From assembly GCA_963738185.1 (NCBI GenBank), contig CAVTVA010000001.1, positions 620,001 to 684,000 of the forward strand: a stretch of DNA of 64,000 nucleotides. The letters are read 5' to 3'. Shown piece after piece: positions 61,406-64,000 of this stretch. The DNA comes from AP-15 sp963738185. GTDB lineage: Bacteria > Pseudomonadota > Alphaproteobacteria > ATCC43930 > CGMCC-115725. Both the position numbers and the translations under genes were made by a program. Within the stretch, counting starts at the first letter, position 1. Each line of letters starts with the position of its first letter. The notes beneath the pieces are model-generated. The model saw only the letters and a program-made list of their open reading frames with translations. It did no database searches and was not told where the DNA came from.

Positions 61406-63000
61406 TGGCGCTGGCGCTGATGCTGCAAGGCACCGGGTCGGATGTCGGCAAATCCCTGCTGCTGGCCGGCATGGCGCGCGCCTTCACCCGGCGCGGAATG
61501 AAGGTGCGGCCGTTCAAGCCGCAGAACATGTCGAACAACGCTGCAGTCACCGCCGACGGCGGCGAGATCGGCCGGGCGCAGGCATTGCAGGCGCGGGCTT
61601 GCGGGGTCGCGCCGGCGACCGACATGAACCCGGTGCTGCTGAAGCCGCAATCGGAGAGCGGGGCGCAGATCATCGTTGATGGCCGGGTCTGGGGCAGCGC
61701 CTCGGCCGCAGAGTATCGACGCATGGCGCCGAGCCTGCTGCCGGCGGTGCTCGCTGCCTTCGCCCGGCTCGGCGAGGGGGCCGACCTCGTCCTAGTCGAG
61801 GGCGCCGGCAGCCCGGCCGAAGTCAATCTGCGCCAGGGCGACATCGCCAATATGGGCTTTGCCGAGGCGGCGCGGGTGCCGGTCGTGCTGATCGGCGATA
61901 TCGAGCGCGGCGGCGTCATCGCCCAGCTGGTCGGCACCTGCGCGCTGTTATCCGACAGCGAGCGGGCGCTGCTCGCCGGCTACATCGTCAACAAGTTCCG
62001 CGGCGATATCCGGCTGTTCGATGGTGGCATTGCCGCGGTCGGCGCGCGCACCGGGCTGCGCTCGTTCGGGGTGGTGCCGTTTTTTCCGGCCGCCGAACTG
62101 TTGCCGGCGGAAGACTCCCTCGCGCTCGCCCCCATAAGAAACCCTCTCCCCCCAATGGGGGGAGAGGGAAGGGCGAGGGGGGCTTTCCCGCAGCCGCCCG
62201 TCGGCGTCACCCCCTCACCCCGGCCCTCTGCCCCAACGGGGCGAGGGAGGGAGAAAGGGGCCGAGGACCACCTTAAGATCGCCGTGCCGGTGCTGCCGCG
62301 TATTGCCAATTTCGACGATCTCGACCCGTTGCGCGCTGAGCCCGGGGTCGAGGTGGTCATGGTCCGGCCTGGCCGGCCATTGCCGCGCGACGCGGCGCTG
62401 GTGATCCTGCCGGGCTCGAAGGCGACGCTCGCCGATCTCGAATTTCTGCGCCGCGAGGGTTGGGACATCGATATCCTGGCGCATCGCCGGCAGGGTGGGC
62501 AGATTCTCGGGCTGTGCGGCGGCTTTCAGATGCTCGGGCGGACCATCGCCGACCCGCTGGGGGTGGAGGGGTCGAGCGCGAGGGCATCGGGGCTCGGGCT
62601 TCTCGACGTCGATACCGTGCTTGGCGCGGAGAAGCGGCTGCGATCGGTTTCGGGGGTCGAGTTGGCGAGCGGGATGCCTGTCACGGGCTACGAAATGCAC
62701 CTCGGCGAGACGACCGGGCCGGGGCTGGAGCGGCCGATGCTGCGGCTCGCCGGCCATGATGATGGTGCCGTCAGCGCCGATCGCCTGGTTGCTGGCTGCT
62801 ATCTGCACGGGCTCTTCGCCGGCGATCGGTTCCGCCGCCGCTTTCTGGCGCGGCTCGGCGTTGTCGCCGGCGCGGATTTCGCCTACGGGCGCACCATCGA
62901 GGCGACGCTCGACGCGCTCGCCAACCATCTCGAACATCATCTCGATCTCGAGGCGCTGCTCGCCGCAGCGCATCCGCCCGGGCTCAGAGCAGCAGGCTGA
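61405..63000 (+). CDS. cobQ: cobyric acid synthase with repeat-encoded insertion
   Basis: 531 residues, longer than the usual 480-490. N-terminal ATP-dependent synthetase domain (MLQGTGSDVGKSLLLAGMAR; GAGSPAEVNLRQGDIANMG) and C-terminal class I glutamine amidotransferase domain with nucleophile Cys in ILGLCGGFQMLG and GYEMHLGETTGPG. It amidates four side chains of adenosylcobyrinic diamide. Between domains (about residues 244-289: IRNPLPPMGGEGRARG ... GRGREKGAED) some 45 residues come from a palindromic repeat inserted in frame. The linker position suggests the enzyme may tolerate it. Its 3' end overlaps convergent cobD by 17 bp. Confidence 0.93.
   Translation: MALALMLQGTGSDVGKSLLLAGMARAFTRRGMKVRPFKPQNMSNNAAVTADGGEIGRAQALQARACGVAPATDMNPVLLKPQSESGAQIIVDGRVWGSASAAEYRRMAPSLLPAVLAAFARLGEGADLVLVEGAGSPAEVNLRQGDIANMGFAEAARVPVVLIGDIERGGVIAQLVGTCALLSDSERALLAGYIVNKFRGDIRLFDGGIAAVGARTGLRSFGVVPFFPAAELLPAEDSLALAPIRNPLPPMGGEGRARGAFPQPPVGVTPSPRPSAPTGRGREKGAEDHLKIAVPVLPRIANFDDLDPLRAEPGVEVVMVRPGRPLPRDAALVILPGSKATLADLEFLRREGWDIDILAHRRQGGQILGLCGGFQMLGRTIADPLGVEGSSARASGLGLLDVDTVLGAEKRLRSVSGVELASGMPVTGYEMHLGETTGPGLERPMLRLAGHDDGAVSADRLVAGCYLHGLFAGDRFRRRFLARLGVVAGADFAYGRTIEATLDALANHLEHHLDLEALLAAAHPPGLRAAG
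62136..62262 (+). repeat. long palindromic element inside cobQ coding sequence
   Basis: Two hairpins: CCCTCTCCCCCCAATGGGGG with GAGAGGG, and CCCCGGCCCTCTGCCCCAAC with GGGGCGAGGGAGG, joined by GGCTTTCCCGCAGCCGCCCG. It is fully translated in frame. Same class as 31579-31668 and 59231-59341. Confidence 0.75.
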
Positions 63001-63979
63001 AATGGCCGGCGAGCCAGGCGCCCAGCACCAGGCCGCCCTCGATCAGGCAGGCGAGCTTGTAGAGGCTCAATGCGCGCGCGATGTCCGAGGTCGCCGCGCG
63101 CGCCGTGCCCTCGCCGACCCAGGGATCGACGACGACGCCCTCTGGGTAGTGCCGCGGCCCGGCCAATGCGAGGCCGAGCGCCCCGGCCATCGCCCCTTCG
63201 GGCCAGCCGGCGTTCGGCGAGCGGTGTTTGCGCCCGTCGCGCAGCATGATCGCCAATGCCCGGCCGGGTCGGCATTTTTCGGCGAACAGCGCCGCAGCGG
63301 CGATCAAGAGCCCGCTGATCCGCGCCGGGACCAGGTTCGCGAGATCGTCGAAGCGGGCCGCCGCCCAGCCAAAGCTGCGATAATGCGGCGTCTTGTGCCC
63401 GATCATGCTGTCAAGCGTGTTCGCCATCTTGTAGGCGAAGAGGCCGGGCAGCCCGAGCACCAGATACCAGAACACCGGCGCCACCACCCCGTCGCTGAAA
63501 TTCTCGGCCAGGCTTTCGATCGCCGCGCGGGCGACGCCATAGGCATCGAGGCTCTTCGGATCGCGGCCGACGATGTGCCGCACCGCCTCACGCCCGGCCG
63601 CAAGCCCGCCGCGATCGAGCGCCAGCGCCACCTCGGCGACATGCTCGTAGAGGCTGCGCTGCGCCACCAGCACCGCGATCAGCACAATCTCGACCGCGGC
63701 GCCGGCGAGGCTGCCGCGGCACAGCCATTGGATCGCCAGGCCGAGCGCTGCGGCGAGGCCGGCCAGCGCTGCCACCGTAACGATGCCGCGAATGCGGCGC
63801 GCGGCCTCGCTGCGGATCTCGCGGTTGAGCTTGCGGTCGAAAAACGCGATGGCGCGGCCGGCAAGCACGACCGGGTGCGGCACGCGGCGGAAGATCAGCG
63901 GCATGTCGCCGAGCCAGGCGTCGAGGGCGAGCCCGGCGGCGAGCAGCAGCAGCGGGTTCGCTTGGACGGCCGGGATCAT
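62984..63979 (-). CDS. cobD: adenosylcobinamide-phosphate synthase
   Basis: 331 residues, ATG 63979 near the window end. Integral membrane CobD/CbiB protein: LALDAWLGDMPLIFRRVPHP at the N terminus, SLAENFSDGVVAPVFWYLVL and GLPGLFAYKMANTLDSMIGH in the middle, and LRDGRKHRSPNAGWPEGAMA, all family hallmarks. It attaches the aminopropanol (phosphate) arm to cobyric acid. The 20 bases upstream are probably the end of another minus-strand gene, but too little is visible to name it. Confidence 0.94.
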   Translation of the reverse strand: MIPAVQANPLLLLAAGLALDAWLGDMPLIFRRVPHPVVLAGRAIAFFDRKLNREIRSEAARRIRGIVTVAALAGLAAALGLAIQWLCRGSLAGAAVEIVLIAVLVAQRSLYEHVAEVALALDRGGLAAGREAVRHIVGRDPKSLDAYGVARAAIESLAENFSDGVVAPVFWYLVLGLPGLFAYKMANTLDSMIGHKTPHYRSFGWAAARFDDLANLVPARISGLLIAAAALFAEKCRPGRALAIMLRDGRKHRSPNAGWPEGAMAGALGLALAGPRHYPEGVVVDPWVGEGTARAATSDIARALSLYKLACLIEGGLVLGAWLAGHFSLLL

Positions 63980-64000
63980 CGCGGCGCCACTCTCGGCTGC

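Overview
The window is GC-rich (about two thirds by eye) chromosomal DNA. It most resembles an Alphaproteobacterium, possibly Rhodospirillales/Acetobacteraceae-like. The reasons are a RegB/RegA redox two-component pair, a phasin, the cobaltochelatase-type (aerobic) cobalamin genes behind a B12 riboswitch, an FDH1-type formate dehydrogenase, Tat-exported binding proteins, and many short palindromic dispersed repeats. Lineage is inference; no rRNA or tRNA was found. No phage, IS element or CRISPR array was recognised.

Layout. 1-12.9 kb: end of a DcaP-like porin, SpoIIAA-like protein, AI-2E-type permease, split chromate transporter, enolase-superfamily enzyme, two RNA-modification enzymes that overlap tail to tail, galU plus phosphomannomutase, a secreted D,D-carboxypeptidase with a SPOR domain, and a phasin. 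12.9-21.1 kb: NIPSNAP protein and an RND tripartite efflux operon, divergent from an OmpR-type regulator/histidine kinase pair. 21.2-26.9 kb: a run containing three single-base-frameshifted genes (VOC protein, lytic transglycosylase, thiolase), then a serine hydrolase and an FAD oxidoreductase. 26.9-33.8 kb: a minus-strand operon gntR - frc - fdsB - fdsA. It would turn the formyl-CoA/formate arm of oxalate catabolism into NADH and CO2, and a GntR-type palindrome lies in front of it.

33.9-44.5 kb is the most unusual part: a tandem array of six paralogous Tat-exported ABC solute-binding protein genes (one 5'-truncated remnant, five full-length copies of which two carry one frameshift each), ending in a single pair of MalF/MalG-like permeases with no ATPase. 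One copy is preceded by an array of seven short hairpins at about 26-bp spacing.

44.6-54 kb: two glycosyltransferases flanking a lower-GC methyltransferase, RegA/RegB, an ABC-2 exporter and a methyltransferase. 52.6-64 kb: cobalamin biosynthesis. cobT (-) and cobS (+) come first. A GFA-family gene and a B12 riboswitch follow, then cobU-cobW-cobN-cobO-cobQ (+) and convergent cobD (-). cobN has at least ten changes of frame as given. Palindromic repeats have entered the coding sequences of fdsA, cobN (twice), cobQ and the 3' end of gntR. Most remaining single-base frameshifts occur in one sequence context (GAGTTCG), so basecalling error must be weighed against true decay.
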